From Achromobacter arsenitoxydans SY8 (lineage in GTDB: Bacteria > Pseudomonadota > Gammaproteobacteria > Burkholderiales > Burkholderiaceae_B): a stretch of DNA of 64,000 bases. Every line of letters begins with the position of its first letter. Position 1 is the stretch's first letter. Below the pieces are notes generated by a model. It was not told where the DNA came from, did not search any database, and saw nothing but the letters and a program-made list of their open reading frames with translations. Shown here one piece after another: positions 54,601-63,353 of this stretch. The stretch is taken from the NCBI RefSeq assembly GCF_000236785.1, contig NZ_AGUF01000067.1, positions 1 through 64,000 on the forward strand. The letters are read 5' to 3'. The position numbers and the translations under genes were made by a program.

Positions 54601-55439
54601 CCTGGGAAGCGCTGGGCAAGATCACCGGGCGCGACCACACCCACCTGGCCGTCGGCCGCGAGCACGACAAGATCCGCTTCCGCGACATCCAGGCCCAGCC
54701 GCGCAAGATCATCTCGGCGCCCACCTGGTCCGGCCTGGAAAGCGAAGAGGTCAGCTACAACGCCGGCTACACCAACGTGCATGAATTGATCCCATGGCGC
54801 ACCCTGACGGGCCGCCAGCAGTTCTATCAGGACCATCGCTGGATGCTGGACTTCGGCGAAGGCTCGTGCGTGTACAAGCCCGCCATCGACACCAAGACGG
54901 TGGCGCCCATGCTGGGCAAGTATCCGAACGGCGAAAAGGAACTGGTCCTGAACTGGATCACGCCGCACCAGAAGTGGGGCATCCACAGCACGTACTCGGA
55001 CAACCTGCGCATGCTGACCCTGAGCCGCGGCGGCCCCCACGTGTGGGTGTCCGAAGCCGAGGCCAAGCAGGCCGGTCTGGTCGACAACGACTGGGTGGAA
55101 GTCTTCAACGTGAACGGCACGCTGACCGCCCGCGTGGTCGTCAGCCAGCGCGTGCCGGTGGGCATGTGCCTGATGTACCACGCCCAGGAAAAGATCGTGA
55201 ACGTGCCAGGCGCTGAAACCAGCGGCAAGCGCGGCGGGATCCACAACTCGGTGACGCGCACGGTGCTCAAGCCTACGCACATGATCGGCGGCTACGCCCA
55301 GCAGGCCTACGGCTTCAACTACTACGGCACCGTGGGCGCCAACCGCGACGAATTCGTGGTCGTGCGCAAGATGAAGAAAGTGGACTGGCTGGAAGGCCCG
55401 CTCGTCGAAGAACTGCAACAAGAAGAGAAGCAATCATGA
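51696..55439 (+). CDS. narG: respiratory nitrate reductase alpha subunit NarG
   Basis: A 1247-residue molybdoenzyme, the same length as E. coli NarG. The FS0 cluster ligands are His50, Cys54, Cys58 and Cys93 (THGVNCTGSCSW and RGCPRG), and the molybdenum ligand Asp222 is in DWYCDLPPASPQ, at the E. coli position. It binds bis-MGD and reduces nitrate to nitrite on the cytoplasmic side. No Tat signal is seen, as expected for NarG. It overlaps narH (ATGA). Confidence 0.98.
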   Translation: MSHFLDRLKFMSRVKSTFANGHGETVNEDRKWENAYRARWQHDKVVRSTHGVNCTGSCSWKVYVKNGLITWETQQTDYPRTRPDLPNHEPRGCPRGASYSWYVYSAQRVKYPMIRGRLIEMWREARKTMDPIAAWEWISQDPKRAKRYKSVRGLGGFVRADWDTATEIIAAANALTIKKYGPDRLIGFSPIPAMSMVSYAAGARYLSLLGGACLSFYDWYCDLPPASPQIWGEQTDVPESADWYNSTYLMVWGSNVPQTRTPDAHFYTEVRYKGTKTVAVSSDFGEMVKFGDIWLAPKQGTDAALAMAMGHVILKEFHLSGKSAYFTDYVRRYTDMPMLVLLKERDGFYAPDHFLRASQLDNALGEQNNPDWKTLVLDETSGDLVAPNGSIGFRWGEGAVNGGEKVGRWNLESKDGGNGREILPTLSLLDKSDTVVGVGFPYFGSEHDELLVRNVPARRIRLADGTEALVATVYDLQMANYGLDRGLGGGNVAASYDDDVPYTPAWQEKHTSVPRAQVIQVAREFAQNAHDTEGKSMVIVGAGLNHWYHMDMIYRGIINMLMMCGCVGKSGGGWAHYVGQEKLRPQFGWAPLAFAADWVRPPRQMNGTSFFYAHTSQWRHEKLNVQEVLGPTADRAKYSELSMIDLNARAERMGWLPSAPQLRTNPLDVVAQADSLGKDPVAHAVDMMKSGELRMSCENPDDPANFPRNMFVWRSNILGSSGKGHEYFLKYLLGTQNAVFGEEAAAIKPSEVTYEEDAAEGKLDLLTVLDFRMSTTCLYGDIVLPTATWYEKDDLNTSDMHPFIHPLSEAVQPLWESKTDWEIYKLLAKKFTEIGGPYLGKRRDLVLTPLMHDTPGELGQAFEPKDWKLGECDLVPGKTAPSMTVVERDYNDIYRKFTSVGPLLDKLGNGGKGITWNTQHEVHELAGINDSVTEAGVSQGRPRLDTAIDAAEMILTFAPETNGHVSVKAWEALGKITGRDHTHLAVGREHDKIRFRDIQAQPRKIISAPTWSGLESEEVSYNAGYTNVHELIPWRTLTGRQQFYQDHRWMLDFGEGSCVYKPAIDTKTVAPMLGKYPNGEKELVLNWITPHQKWGIHSTYSDNLRMLTLSRGGPHVWVSEAEAKQAGLVDNDWVEVFNVNGTLTARVVVSQRVPVGMCLMYHAQEKIVNVPGAETSGKRGGIHNSVTRTVLKPTHMIGGYAQQAYGFNYYGTVGANRDEFVVVRKMKKVDWLEGPLVEELQQEEKQS

Positions 55440-57001
55440 GGATACGCGCCCAAATCGGCATGGTGCTCAACCTGGACAAGTGCATTGGCTGCCACACTTG
55501 CTCGGTCACCTGCAAGAACGTCTGGACCAGCCGCGACGGTGTCGAGTATGCCTGGTTCAACAACGTTGAAACCAAGCCCGGCATCGGCTATCCGAAAGAA
55601 TGGGAGAACCAGGGCAAGTGGAACGGCGGCTGGAAACGCACCGCCGCCGGCAAGCTTGAACCGCGCCAGGGCGGCAAGCTGCGCATCCTGGCCAACCTGT
55701 TCGCCAACCCGAACCTGCCGGCCATCGACGACTACTACGAGCCCTTCACCTACGACTACGAGCACCTGCAGAACGCGCCGTTGTCGCAGACGCCGCCCAC
55801 CGCGCGTCCCGTGTCGGTGCTGACCGGCAAGAAGATGGACAAGATCGAGTGGGGCCCGAACTGGGAAGACGACCTGGGCGGCGAATTCAGCGCCCGCAGC
55901 CGCGACGCGCTGTTCGAAGGCGTCCAGAAGGAGATGTACTCGACCTTCGAGAACACCTTCATGATGTACCTGCCGCGCCTGTGCGAACACTGCCTGAACC
56001 CGGCCTGTGTCGCCAGTTGCCCGTCCGGCTCCATCTACAAGCGCGAAGACGACGGCATCGTCCTGGTGGACCAGGACAAGTGCCGCGGCTGGCGCATGTG
56101 CATCTCGGGCTGCCCGTACAAGAAGATCTACTACAACTGGAACAGCGGCAAGGCCGAGAAGTGCACGTTCTGCTACCCGCGCATCGAGGCCGGCCAGCCG
56201 ACCGTGTGCTCGGAAACCTGCGTGGGCCGCATCCGCTACCTGGGCGTCCTGCTGTATGACGCCGACCAGATCGAGAACGCCGCGTCCACCGCCAGCGAGC
56301 AGGACCTGTACGAAGAACAGCTGGGCCTGTTCCTGGACCCGCACTCGCCCCAGGTGATCGCCGCGGCGCGCGAGCAGGGCATCCCGGAATCCTGGCTCGA
56401 AGCCGCCCGCAACTCTCCCGTCTACAAGATGGCCGTCGAGTGGAAGGTCGCTTTCCCGCTGCATCCGGAATATCGCACGCTGCCGATGGTCTGGTACATC
56501 CCGCCGCTGTCGCCGATCCAGTCGGCCGCCGAATCCGGCAAGATGCCCCAGCGCACCGTGGGCAAGAGCGGCGTGATTCCCGACGTGTCCAGCCTGCGTA
56601 TCCCCGTGCGCTACCTGGCCAACCTGTTGACCGCCGGGAAGGAAGCCCCGGTGCTGCAGGCCCTGGAACGCATGCTCGCCATGCGCGCCTACAAGCGGTC
56701 CGAGACCGTTCATGGCGAACGCGACACGGCGCTGCTGGACCAGGTCGGCCTGTCCGAGGAAACGGTGCAGGACATGTACCGGATCATGGCCATCGCCAAC
56801 TACGAAGACCGCTTCGTCGTGCCCAGCAGCCACAAGGAAGTGGTGGAAGACAGCTTCAACGAAAAGGGCAGCTGCGGCTTCACCTTCGGCAACGGCTGCT
56901 CGGGCGGGGTGTCGGAAGGCACCTTGTTCGGCCGCAAGCCGCAGGGCAGCGAGATCTTCATCGAGATGCCCAAGTCACGCAAGAAGGCCGTTTCGGCCTG
57001 A
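55436..57001 (+). CDS. narH: respiratory nitrate reductase beta subunit NarH
   Basis: A 521-residue iron-sulfur subunit. The first ferredoxin-type motif is CIGCHTCSVTCKN, a second CEHCLNPACVASCPSG, a third CRGWRMCISGCPYKK (Trp in place of a Cys, giving the [3Fe-4S] centre) and a fourth around CTFCYPR with CSETCVGR. It carries electrons from NarI haem to NarG. It overlaps narG by 4 bases and is followed by narJ after 15 bases. Confidence 0.98.
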   Translation: MRIRAQIGMVLNLDKCIGCHTCSVTCKNVWTSRDGVEYAWFNNVETKPGIGYPKEWENQGKWNGGWKRTAAGKLEPRQGGKLRILANLFANPNLPAIDDYYEPFTYDYEHLQNAPLSQTPPTARPVSVLTGKKMDKIEWGPNWEDDLGGEFSARSRDALFEGVQKEMYSTFENTFMMYLPRLCEHCLNPACVASCPSGSIYKREDDGIVLVDQDKCRGWRMCISGCPYKKIYYNWNSGKAEKCTFCYPRIEAGQPTVCSETCVGRIRYLGVLLYDADQIENAASTASEQDLYEEQLGLFLDPHSPQVIAAAREQGIPESWLEAARNSPVYKMAVEWKVAFPLHPEYRTLPMVWYIPPLSPIQSAAESGKMPQRTVGKSGVIPDVSSLRIPVRYLANLLTAGKEAPVLQALERMLAMRAYKRSETVHGERDTALLDQVGLSEETVQDMYRIMAIANYEDRFVVPSSHKEVVEDSFNEKGSCGFTFGNGCSGGVSEGTLFGRKPQGSEIFIEMPKSRKKAVSA

Positions 57002-57016
57002 GGATAGGAGAACACC

Positions 57017-57664
57017 ATGAGCTTGTACCGCCTGCTTTCCGCCTTGCTCTGCTATCCCGAGCCCGAGCTGCTGGAATACCTGGGTGAAATGGAGGAGGCC
57101 CTGGCCGCCTACCCGGAAGCCGAGGAAACCCTGCAGCCCCTGATCGGCTATCTGGCTTCCAACGACCTGATTTCCCTGCAGGAAAACTACGTCGCCACCT
57201 TCGACCGCAACCGCTCGCATTCGCTGCACCTGTTCGAACACGTGCACGGCGAAAGCCGCGACCGCGGCCAGGCCATGGTGGACCTGCTGGACACCTATCG
57301 TGCGCACGGCTTCGAGCCCGTCGTGTCCGAACTGCCGGACCACGTGCCGCTGTTCCTGGAGTTCCTGGGGGTCATTGACCCGGACCAGGCGCAGGAACTG
57401 CTGGACGAGGCCATCCACGTGCTGGCCGCCATCGGCTCGCGCCTGGCCAAGGGCGACAGCCCCTACGCCTGCATCTTCGTGGCGCTGCGCGCCCAGTCGC
57501 GGGTGATTCCGCGTGTGCAGACCGAGGCGCCGGTGCGCGACATGGACGAGGCGATGGAGATCTTCGGTGCGGGGCCGGACGGCGTGGAACCGCTGCTGCG
57601 GCCGTTCTCCGGAGACGGGGCGCAGACCGTGCACTTCTATCCCCGTTCGACCGCGACTCATTAA
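57017..57664 (+). CDS. narJ: nitrate reductase assembly chaperone NarJ
   Basis: A 215-residue cytoplasmic chaperone of the TorD/NarJ family, needed to insert the molybdenum cofactor and FS0 cluster into NarG before membrane docking. The opening LYRLLSALLCYPEPELLEYL and the LFEHVHGESRDRGQAMVDLL segment are typical. It lies in the usual place between narH and narI. Confidence 0.96.
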   Translation: MSLYRLLSALLCYPEPELLEYLGEMEEALAAYPEAEETLQPLIGYLASNDLISLQENYVATFDRNRSHSLHLFEHVHGESRDRGQAMVDLLDTYRAHGFEPVVSELPDHVPLFLEFLGVIDPDQAQELLDEAIHVLAAIGSRLAKGDSPYACIFVALRAQSRVIPRVQTEAPVRDMDEAMEIFGAGPDGVEPLLRPFSGDGAQTVHFYPRSTATH

Positions 57665-57682
57665 TGCTCAGGACGACGCATC

Positions 57683-58366
57683 ATGAATTCCCTGAATCAG
57701 TTTCTCTTCGGCATCTATCCGTATATCGCGCTGACGATCTTTCTCTTGGGCAGCCTGGCGCGGTTTGAGCGCGAACAATACACCTGGAAGACGGACAGCT
57801 CGCAACTGCTGCACCGCGGCCAATTGCGGCTGGGGAACATCCTGTTCCACATCGGCATCCTGGGGCTGTTCTTCGGCCATCTGGCGGGGCTGCTGACCCC
57901 GGTGATCGTGTGGGACACGCTGGGCGTCTCGCACACCCTGAAGCAGACGGTCGCCATGGTGGCCGGCGGCGTCATGGGCGGCCTGTGCCTGATCGGCCTG
58001 CTGATCCTGATCCACCGCCGCTTCACCAACCCGCGCATCGCGCATGCCACGCGGACGGGCGACAAGATCCTCTTGCTGTGGATCCTGGTCACGCTGCTGC
58101 TGGGCCTGTCGACCATCGTGCTGTCGGCCGGCCACATGGACGGCGAAATGATGGTGCTTCTGATGACCTGGGCCCAGCACATCGTCACCTTCCAGGGCGA
58201 CGCGGCCAGCTACATAACCGACGTGCCGCTGCTGTTCAAGGCGCACCTGTTCATGGGCCTGACGCTCTTCGTGATCTTCCCGTTCACCCGCTTGGTGCAC
58301 GTGTGGAGCGGTTTTGCTTCGCTGGGCTATCTGGGCCGGGCGTGGCAACTGGTCCGTCCGCGCTGA
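57683..58366 (+). CDS. narI: respiratory nitrate reductase gamma subunit NarI (cytochrome b)
   Basis: A 227-residue membrane protein with five helices. Haem-ligand histidines are seen in LLHRGQLRLGNILFHIGI on helix 2 and in FKAHLFMGL and TRLVHVWS on helix 5. It oxidises quinol on the periplasmic side and passes electrons to NarH. Length and topology match E. coli NarI (225). Confidence 0.97.
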   Translation: MNSLNQFLFGIYPYIALTIFLLGSLARFEREQYTWKTDSSQLLHRGQLRLGNILFHIGILGLFFGHLAGLLTPVIVWDTLGVSHTLKQTVAMVAGGVMGGLCLIGLLILIHRRFTNPRIAHATRTGDKILLLWILVTLLLGLSTIVLSAGHMDGEMMVLLMTWAQHIVTFQGDAASYITDVPLLFKAHLFMGLTLFVIFPFTRLVHVWSGFASLGYLGRAWQLVRPR

Positions 58367-58389
58367 TCCCCGGTCCCTAGGAGCCCAAC

Positions 58390-59151
58390 ATGCCTGTCAT
58401 CGTCAATGGCGTCGAACTGAGCGACGCGGACCTGGAACGTGAACTGCCCCTGCATGCGGAAGCCAGCAATCCCATGCGCCATGCGGTGACGGCGCTGGTG
58501 CTGCGCCGCGTGCTGCTGGACGAAGCCGGCCGGCAAGGGCTGGACGCCTCGGACGAGGAGGGCGCCATCGGCGCTCTGCTGGCCAGCCAGGCGCCCGCGC
58601 CCCAGGCCGACGAGCAAGCCTGCCGCCGCTTCTACCAGATGCACCCAGAGCGCTTCATGGTGGGCGAGCTGGTCGAGGCCGACCACATCCTGTTCCAGGT
58701 CACGCCCGGCGTAAACCTGGACATGCTGAAGGCGCACGCCGACGTGGTGCTGGCCGACCTGCTGGCGGACCCGTCGCGGTTCGCCGAGGTGGCGCGCGAG
58801 CAGTCCAATTGTCCGTCGGCCGCGGTCGGCGGCAGCCTGGGTCAGCTCGGCCGCGGCGACACCGTGCCCGAGTTCGAACGCGCCGTGTTCGCGCTGCCTT
58901 CGGGCGGCATCCTGCCGCAAGTGCTGCAGACCCGCCACGGCCTGCATATCGTGCGGGTCACGCGCCGCGTCGAAGGACGCCTTTTGCCTTACGAGCATGT
59001 GGCGCAGCAGATCGGCACGGCGCTGACCTCCATGAGCCGCGACACCGCCTGGCGCCAATACACGAAGCTGCTGGTCGAACGGGCCAAGATCCAGGGCATC
59101 GACCTGGACGACGGCGAACCGGAGCGCGTCTTCAGCGGGAGTTCCGCATGA
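58390..59151 (+). CDS. PpiC-type peptidyl-prolyl isomerase of the nar operon
   Basis: A 253-residue parvulin-family protein. The isomerase domain spans about residues 95-205 (EADHILFQV, GGSLGQLGRGDTVPEFE, VLQTRHGLHIVRV). There is no signal peptide, so it should act in the cytoplasm, perhaps on NarG or NarH folding, like NifM on nitrogenase. A ppiC gene directly after narI is also known from Pseudomonas and Bordetella-group nar operons. Its stop overlaps the moaA start (ATGA). Confidence 0.92.
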   Translation: MPVIVNGVELSDADLERELPLHAEASNPMRHAVTALVLRRVLLDEAGRQGLDASDEEGAIGALLASQAPAPQADEQACRRFYQMHPERFMVGELVEADHILFQVTPGVNLDMLKAHADVVLADLLADPSRFAEVAREQSNCPSAAVGGSLGQLGRGDTVPEFERAVFALPSGGILPQVLQTRHGLHIVRVTRRVEGRLLPYEHVAQQIGTALTSMSRDTAWRQYTKLLVERAKIQGIDLDDGEPERVFSGSSA

Positions 59152-60146
59152 TGGACGAGCCTGCCGCTGTCGCACTCACAGACGGCTTCGGCCGCCGCAT
59201 CGACTATCTGCGGGTCTCGGTCACGGATCGCTGCGACCTGCGTTGCAGCTACTGCCTGCCCAAGGATTTCAAGGGTTTCGAAACCCCGGCCAACTGGATG
59301 ACCCACGATGAAATGGCCCGTCTGGTCGGCCTGTTCGTGGGGCTGGGCGTGGCCAAGGTCAGGCTGACCGGCGGCGAGCCGCTGCTGCGCAAGGGCGTGG
59401 CAGGCCTGGCCGCTACCATCGCGGCCATGCCCGGCCTGCGCGACCTGTCCGTGTCCACCAACGCCACGCAGCTGGCGCGCCATGCGCAGTCCCTGCGGGC
59501 GGCGGGCGTGAACCGGCTGAACATCAGCCTGGACACGCTGGACGCCGCGGCGTTCTCGCAGATCACCGGCCGCGACTGTCTGGACGCGGTGCTGGCCGGG
59601 CTGGCGGCCGCCCGGCAGGCGGGCTTCACCCCGATCAAGCTCAACAGCGTGGTGCACGCCGCCACGCCCGAAACCGAGGTCCGCCGCCTGCTGGCGTACG
59701 CGCTGGAGCAGGGCTTCGTGCTGCGCCTGATCGAACCCATGCCCATGGGCGAGTGCGGCCGGGGCTTTACGCATACCGACCTGAACGCCATGGGCGCGCG
59801 GCTGGCCGCCGCTGCCGGGCTGGTGCCGTCGCTGGCGGAATCGCGCAACGGCCCCGCGCGCTACTGGACAAGCGGGCGGGGCGCACCCGTGCTGGGCGTC
59901 ATCACGCCGATGTCTCGCCACTTCTGCGCCAGCTGCAATCGTGTCCGGCTGGGCGTGGACGGAACCCTGTACCTGTGCCTGGGCCAGGAAGATCAGGTGC
60001 CGCTTGGACGCCTGCTGCGCGCGGGCGCCAGCGACAGCGATCTGGTCCAGGCCATCCGGGCGGGCATCGCCGCCAAGCCTGAGCGGCACGAGTTCAATGC
60101 CCGGCCCGAACGCATCGTGCGCTTCATGGCGCAGACGGGAGGCTGA
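59148..60146 (+). CDS. moaA: GTP 3',8-cyclase MoaA
   Basis: A 332-residue radical-SAM enzyme, the first step of molybdopterin synthesis (GTP to cyclic 3',8-dihydro-GTP). The N-terminal [4Fe-4S] motif is DRCDLRCSYC (C-x3-C-x2-C) and the C-terminal cluster is FCASCNRVRLGVDGTLYLC. GGEPLLRKG binds SAM. Two ATG codons are in tandem; the first overlaps the ppiC stop. Its place in the nar operon suggests a nitrate-respiration-dedicated copy. Confidence 0.96.
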   Translation: MMDEPAAVALTDGFGRRIDYLRVSVTDRCDLRCSYCLPKDFKGFETPANWMTHDEMARLVGLFVGLGVAKVRLTGGEPLLRKGVAGLAATIAAMPGLRDLSVSTNATQLARHAQSLRAAGVNRLNISLDTLDAAAFSQITGRDCLDAVLAGLAAARQAGFTPIKLNSVVHAATPETEVRRLLAYALEQGFVLRLIEPMPMGECGRGFTHTDLNAMGARLAAAAGLVPSLAESRNGPARYWTSGRGAPVLGVITPMSRHFCASCNRVRLGVDGTLYLCLGQEDQVPLGRLLRAGASDSDLVQAIRAGIAAKPERHEFNARPERIVRFMAQTGG

Positions 60147-60147
60147 C

Positions 60148-60813
60148 ATGCGCGACATCGAACGCCTCGTCGGCGGATTCCAGCGGTTCCAGCAGCAATA
60201 TTACGAAGACGCGCCGTCGCTGTACCAGAACCTGCGCGAAGGCCAGCACCCCGGCACGCTCCTGATCGGCTGCTGCGATTCGCGGGTGGATCCGGCCATG
60301 CTGCTGGGCTGCGATCCCGGCGACATCTTCACCGTGCGCAATGTGGCCAACCTGGTGCCGCCGGCCAGCAAGGACCGGGGATTGCAAGGCGTGCTGGCCG
60401 CCATCCAGTTCGCGGTCGAGCAGCTTCAGGTCAGCCGCATCATCGTGCTGGGCCACGCCCAGTGCGGCGGCATCCGGGCGCTGATGGAGCGGGGCATCCG
60501 CAGGGACGGCGAAACCGACTACCTGGGACGGTGGATGGACATCGCCGAACCGGCGCGCGAACGCGTGCTGCAGCAGATGCCGGACGCCTCCAAGGAAGAG
60601 CGCCGCCGCGCCTGCGAACAGGCTTCCATCCTGATTTCACTGCGCAACCTGGAAGACCTGCCGTTCGTCCGGCGGGCGGTGGACGCGGGCAGCCTGACAC
60701 TGCACGGCTGGTACTTCGATCTGGTGGCGGGCGCTTTGCTGGCATACTCTCCGCGGGCGGACACTTTCCTGCCCATCGTGTGCCCATTGCTGACGGAGCC
60801 AGCCCTCATATGA
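60148..60813 (+). CDS. beta-class carbonic anhydrase
   Basis: A 221-residue beta-carbonic anhydrase. Zinc ligands are Cys42, His103 and Cys106, with the Asp44/Arg46 dyad, in GCCDSRVDP and LGHAQCGG. All catalytic residues are present, so it should interconvert CO2 and bicarbonate in the cytoplasm. It starts 1 base after the moaA stop and overlaps the mobB start (ATGA), so it is translated as part of the nar/molybdenum-cofactor operon, an unusual place for this enzyme. Confidence 0.93.
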   Translation: MRDIERLVGGFQRFQQQYYEDAPSLYQNLREGQHPGTLLIGCCDSRVDPAMLLGCDPGDIFTVRNVANLVPPASKDRGLQGVLAAIQFAVEQLQVSRIIVLGHAQCGGIRALMERGIRRDGETDYLGRWMDIAEPARERVLQQMPDASKEERRRACEQASILISLRNLEDLPFVRRAVDAGSLTLHGWYFDLVAGALLAYSPRADTFLPIVCPLLTEPALI

Positions 60814-61307
60814 CCCCTGTATTCGGTATCGCCGGCCGCTCTGGCAGCGGCAAAACCACCCTGATCGAGGCGATGCTGCCGCTGCTGGGCGCGCGCGGCC
60901 TGCGCGTAAACGTCATCAAGCACAGCCACCACGATTTTCAGATGGAGCCGCCCGGCAAGGACAGCGCGCGCTTCCGGCTGGCGGGCGCGCAAGAGGTGAT
61001 GGTGGCGTCGCCGTACCGCTACGCCATCGTGCACGAACTGCGCGATGCGCCCGAACCGGCCCTGGAGGCGCAGCTGGCGCGACTGTCGCCGGCCGACCTG
61101 GTGCTGGTCGAAGGCTTCAAGCAGGCCGCCATTCCGCGCATCGAGGTCTACCGGCCCGCCCTGGGCAAGCCGCCCCTGCACGCCGAAGACCGCACGTTCG
61201 TGGCGGTCGTGACGGACGCGCCGCTGGAAATCGGCTTGCCCTGCTTGCCGCTGAACGATCCCGCCCGGGTCGCGGATTTCATATGCCGCAGCCTTGGGCT
61301 GGGCTGA
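60810..61307 (+). CDS. mobB: molybdopterin-guanine dinucleotide biosynthesis adaptor MobB
   Basis: A 165-residue GTP-binding protein. The P-loop is GRSGSGKT (residues 9-16), followed by VIKHSHHDF and [10 protein letters not shown], then [19 protein letters not shown], all typical of MobB. It assists MobA in adding GMP to molybdopterin, giving the bis-MGD that NarG needs. It overlaps the carbonic anhydrase stop and precedes narX by 94 bases. Confidence 0.93.
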   Translation: MTPVFGIAGRSGSGKTTLIEAMLPLLGARGLRVNVIKHSHHDFQMEPPGKDSARFRLAGAQEVMVASPYRYAIVHELRDAPEPALEAQLARLSPADLVLVEGFKQAAIPRIEVYRPALGKPPLHAEDRTFVAVVTDAPLEIGLPCLPLNDPARVADFICRSLGLG

Positions 61308-61401
61308 GCGCGTGCGCGGCGCGGCGCCGCACTGCGGCGGCAGAGCGCTGCCGCGAAAAGACTACACTGGCGCCAGACATGCCCGCCTGGCGCCGACATC
61401 C

Positions 61402-63339
61402 ATGACGTCCGACCGCTCCACCACCGATTCCGAAAGCCTGCCTTCCCCCAGGCATCGCCTGTCCACGCGCATCGTTGCAAGCTCGCTGCTGGCGTTGGTG
61501 GTGGTGCTGTCCATGGTCAGCTGGACGCTCTGGCTGTCCTGGCAACTGGAAGGCGCGGGCGCGGCCATCAACGACACCGGCAGCCTGCGCATGCGCGCCA
61601 ATCGCGTGGCCGTCGAGCTGATGCGCCCGCAAGCCGGCCGCGAAGTCCGCACCGCCGAGCAGATCACGTTGCTGGACGAGACCATCTCGCGCCTGGCGCG
61701 CGGCAATCCGGCCCGTCCGCTCTTCATCCCCAACGACGAGGCCATCCGCGCCCAGTGGCACGATGTGGCCGCTTATTGGCGCGACATCATGAAGCCCGCG
61801 GCCCTGCGCGCGATAGGCCAGCCCGACGCCTCCACCTACCTGGAAACACTGCCGGAATTCGTGGCCAGGGCGGACACGCTGGTGCGCATGATCGAACAGG
61901 ACAATGCAGGCAAGACCACGTCGCTGCGCCTGTCGCAAGGGGTGCTGGCCGCCATTGCCAGCGCCGGCACGCTGGCAATGATCTACCTGCTGTACCTGTG
62001 GATCATCTCGCCGGTCCTGCGCCTGCGCGATGGCCTGCAGCGCATGGCCGCGCGCGAGTTCAGCACGCGCCTGCCCGTGGAAAGCCAGGACGAGTTCGGC
62101 GTGCTGGCGCGCGGCTTCAACCGCATGGCCGACGAATTGCAGGACCTGTACACCAGCCTGGAACAGCGGGTAGAGCACAAGACCGCGCAGCTGGCCGCGC
62201 AGAACCGCGACATCGGCGCGCTCTACGATATGGCGGCTTTCCTGAATCAGCCCAACGAGATAGAAGCCATGTGCGATGGCTTCCTGCGCCGCGTCATGCT
62301 GCAGTTCGATGCCGACGCCGGCAGCATCCGGGCGCTGGACCCCAACAACGAAAAGCTCAATCTGGTGGTGTCGGTTGGGCTGTCGGATGACCTGGTGGAA
62401 TCCGAGCACTGCATGAAGGTGGATGACTGCTATTGCGGCGTCGCCACGCGCCAGGCCGGCGTCATCGTCATCCAGGACTTCCGCCAATCGCCGCCGGAAC
62501 TGGACCTGAACTGCCAGCGCGAAGGCTTTTCCAGCGTGGCGGTGTTCCGCATCGTGACCCGCGACGAAGTCCTGGGGTCCTATTCGCTGCATTTTCGCGA
62601 GAGCCGCCGCCTCCAGGCCTCAGATTCGCAACTGCTGGAGACCCTGGGCCAGCATCTGGGCGTGGCGCTGGACAACCGCCGCCTGAGCGCGCAGGCGCGC
62701 CAGCTTGCCGTGGTGCAGGAACGCGGGCTGGTGGCCCAGGGCCTGCACGACAGCCTGGCGCAAGGCCTGAACTTCCTGAACCTGCAGCTGCAGATGCTGG
62801 ACGCGGCGATCAAGCGCGGCGACGAGGAAGAGGTCAGCGAGATTCTGCCGCTGCTGCGGACCGGCCTGGACGAAAGCTACCAGGACGTGCGCGAACTGCT
62901 CACCAACTTCCGCAGCAAGTTGTCGCAGGGCGACCTTCAGGCCGCCATCGAAGATACCGTGGCGCGCTTTCGGCGCCAGACCAGCATCCAGACCGAGCTG
63001 GAGTTCAACCAGGGCGAGGGCCCGCCGCTGCAGCCGGAGCAGCAGCTGCAGGTGCTGTTCATCCTGCAGGAAGCGCTGTCCAACGTGCGCAAGCACTCCG
63101 AAGCCAGCCGCGTGCGCATCCAGGTGGACAACGGCCGCGACTTCACGCTGCTGATCGCCGACGACGGCCAGGGCTACGACCCGGCGGACGTCGCCGAGCG
63201 CGGCGAGTCCCACGTGGGCCTGCACATCATGCGCGAACGGGCCGCCCGCATGCGCGCCGTGATAAAACTCGAATCTCAGCCCGGCGCCGGCACACGCGTC
63301 TCGCTGATCCTGCCGGGCGCAGAACGCCAGGCCGCCTGA
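61402..63339 (+). CDS. narX: nitrate/nitrite sensor histidine kinase NarX
   Basis: A 645-residue membrane kinase. TM1 is at about residues 24-46, directly followed by a periplasmic P-box-like nitrate site (GAGAAINDTGSLRMRANRVA, with the conserved Arg). TM2 (about 176-198), HAMP, a GAF-like region (about 275-430), the HisKA_3 phosphoacceptor His449 in GLHDSLAQ, and a HATPase domain (DDGQGYDP) follow. It phosphorylates NarL on nitrate. I chose ATG at 61402, which leaves a short cytoplasmic tail before TM1. Confidence 0.95.
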   Translation: MTSDRSTTDSESLPSPRHRLSTRIVASSLLALVVVLSMVSWTLWLSWQLEGAGAAINDTGSLRMRANRVAVELMRPQAGREVRTAEQITLLDETISRLARGNPARPLFIPNDEAIRAQWHDVAAYWRDIMKPAALRAIGQPDASTYLETLPEFVARADTLVRMIEQDNAGKTTSLRLSQGVLAAIASAGTLAMIYLLYLWIISPVLRLRDGLQRMAAREFSTRLPVESQDEFGVLARGFNRMADELQDLYTSLEQRVEHKTAQLAAQNRDIGALYDMAAFLNQPNEIEAMCDGFLRRVMLQFDADAGSIRALDPNNEKLNLVVSVGLSDDLVESEHCMKVDDCYCGVATRQAGVIVIQDFRQSPPELDLNCQREGFSSVAVFRIVTRDEVLGSYSLHFRESRRLQASDSQLLETLGQHLGVALDNRRLSAQARQLAVVQERGLVAQGLHDSLAQGLNFLNLQLQMLDAAIKRGDEEEVSEILPLLRTGLDESYQDVRELLTNFRSKLSQGDLQAAIEDTVARFRRQTSIQTELEFNQGEGPPLQPEQQLQVLFILQEALSNVRKHSEASRVRIQVDNGRDFTLLIADDGQGYDPADVAERGESHVGLHIMRERAARMRAVIKLESQPGAGTRVSLILPGAERQAA

Positions 63340-63353
63340 CATCCTCGCACATC

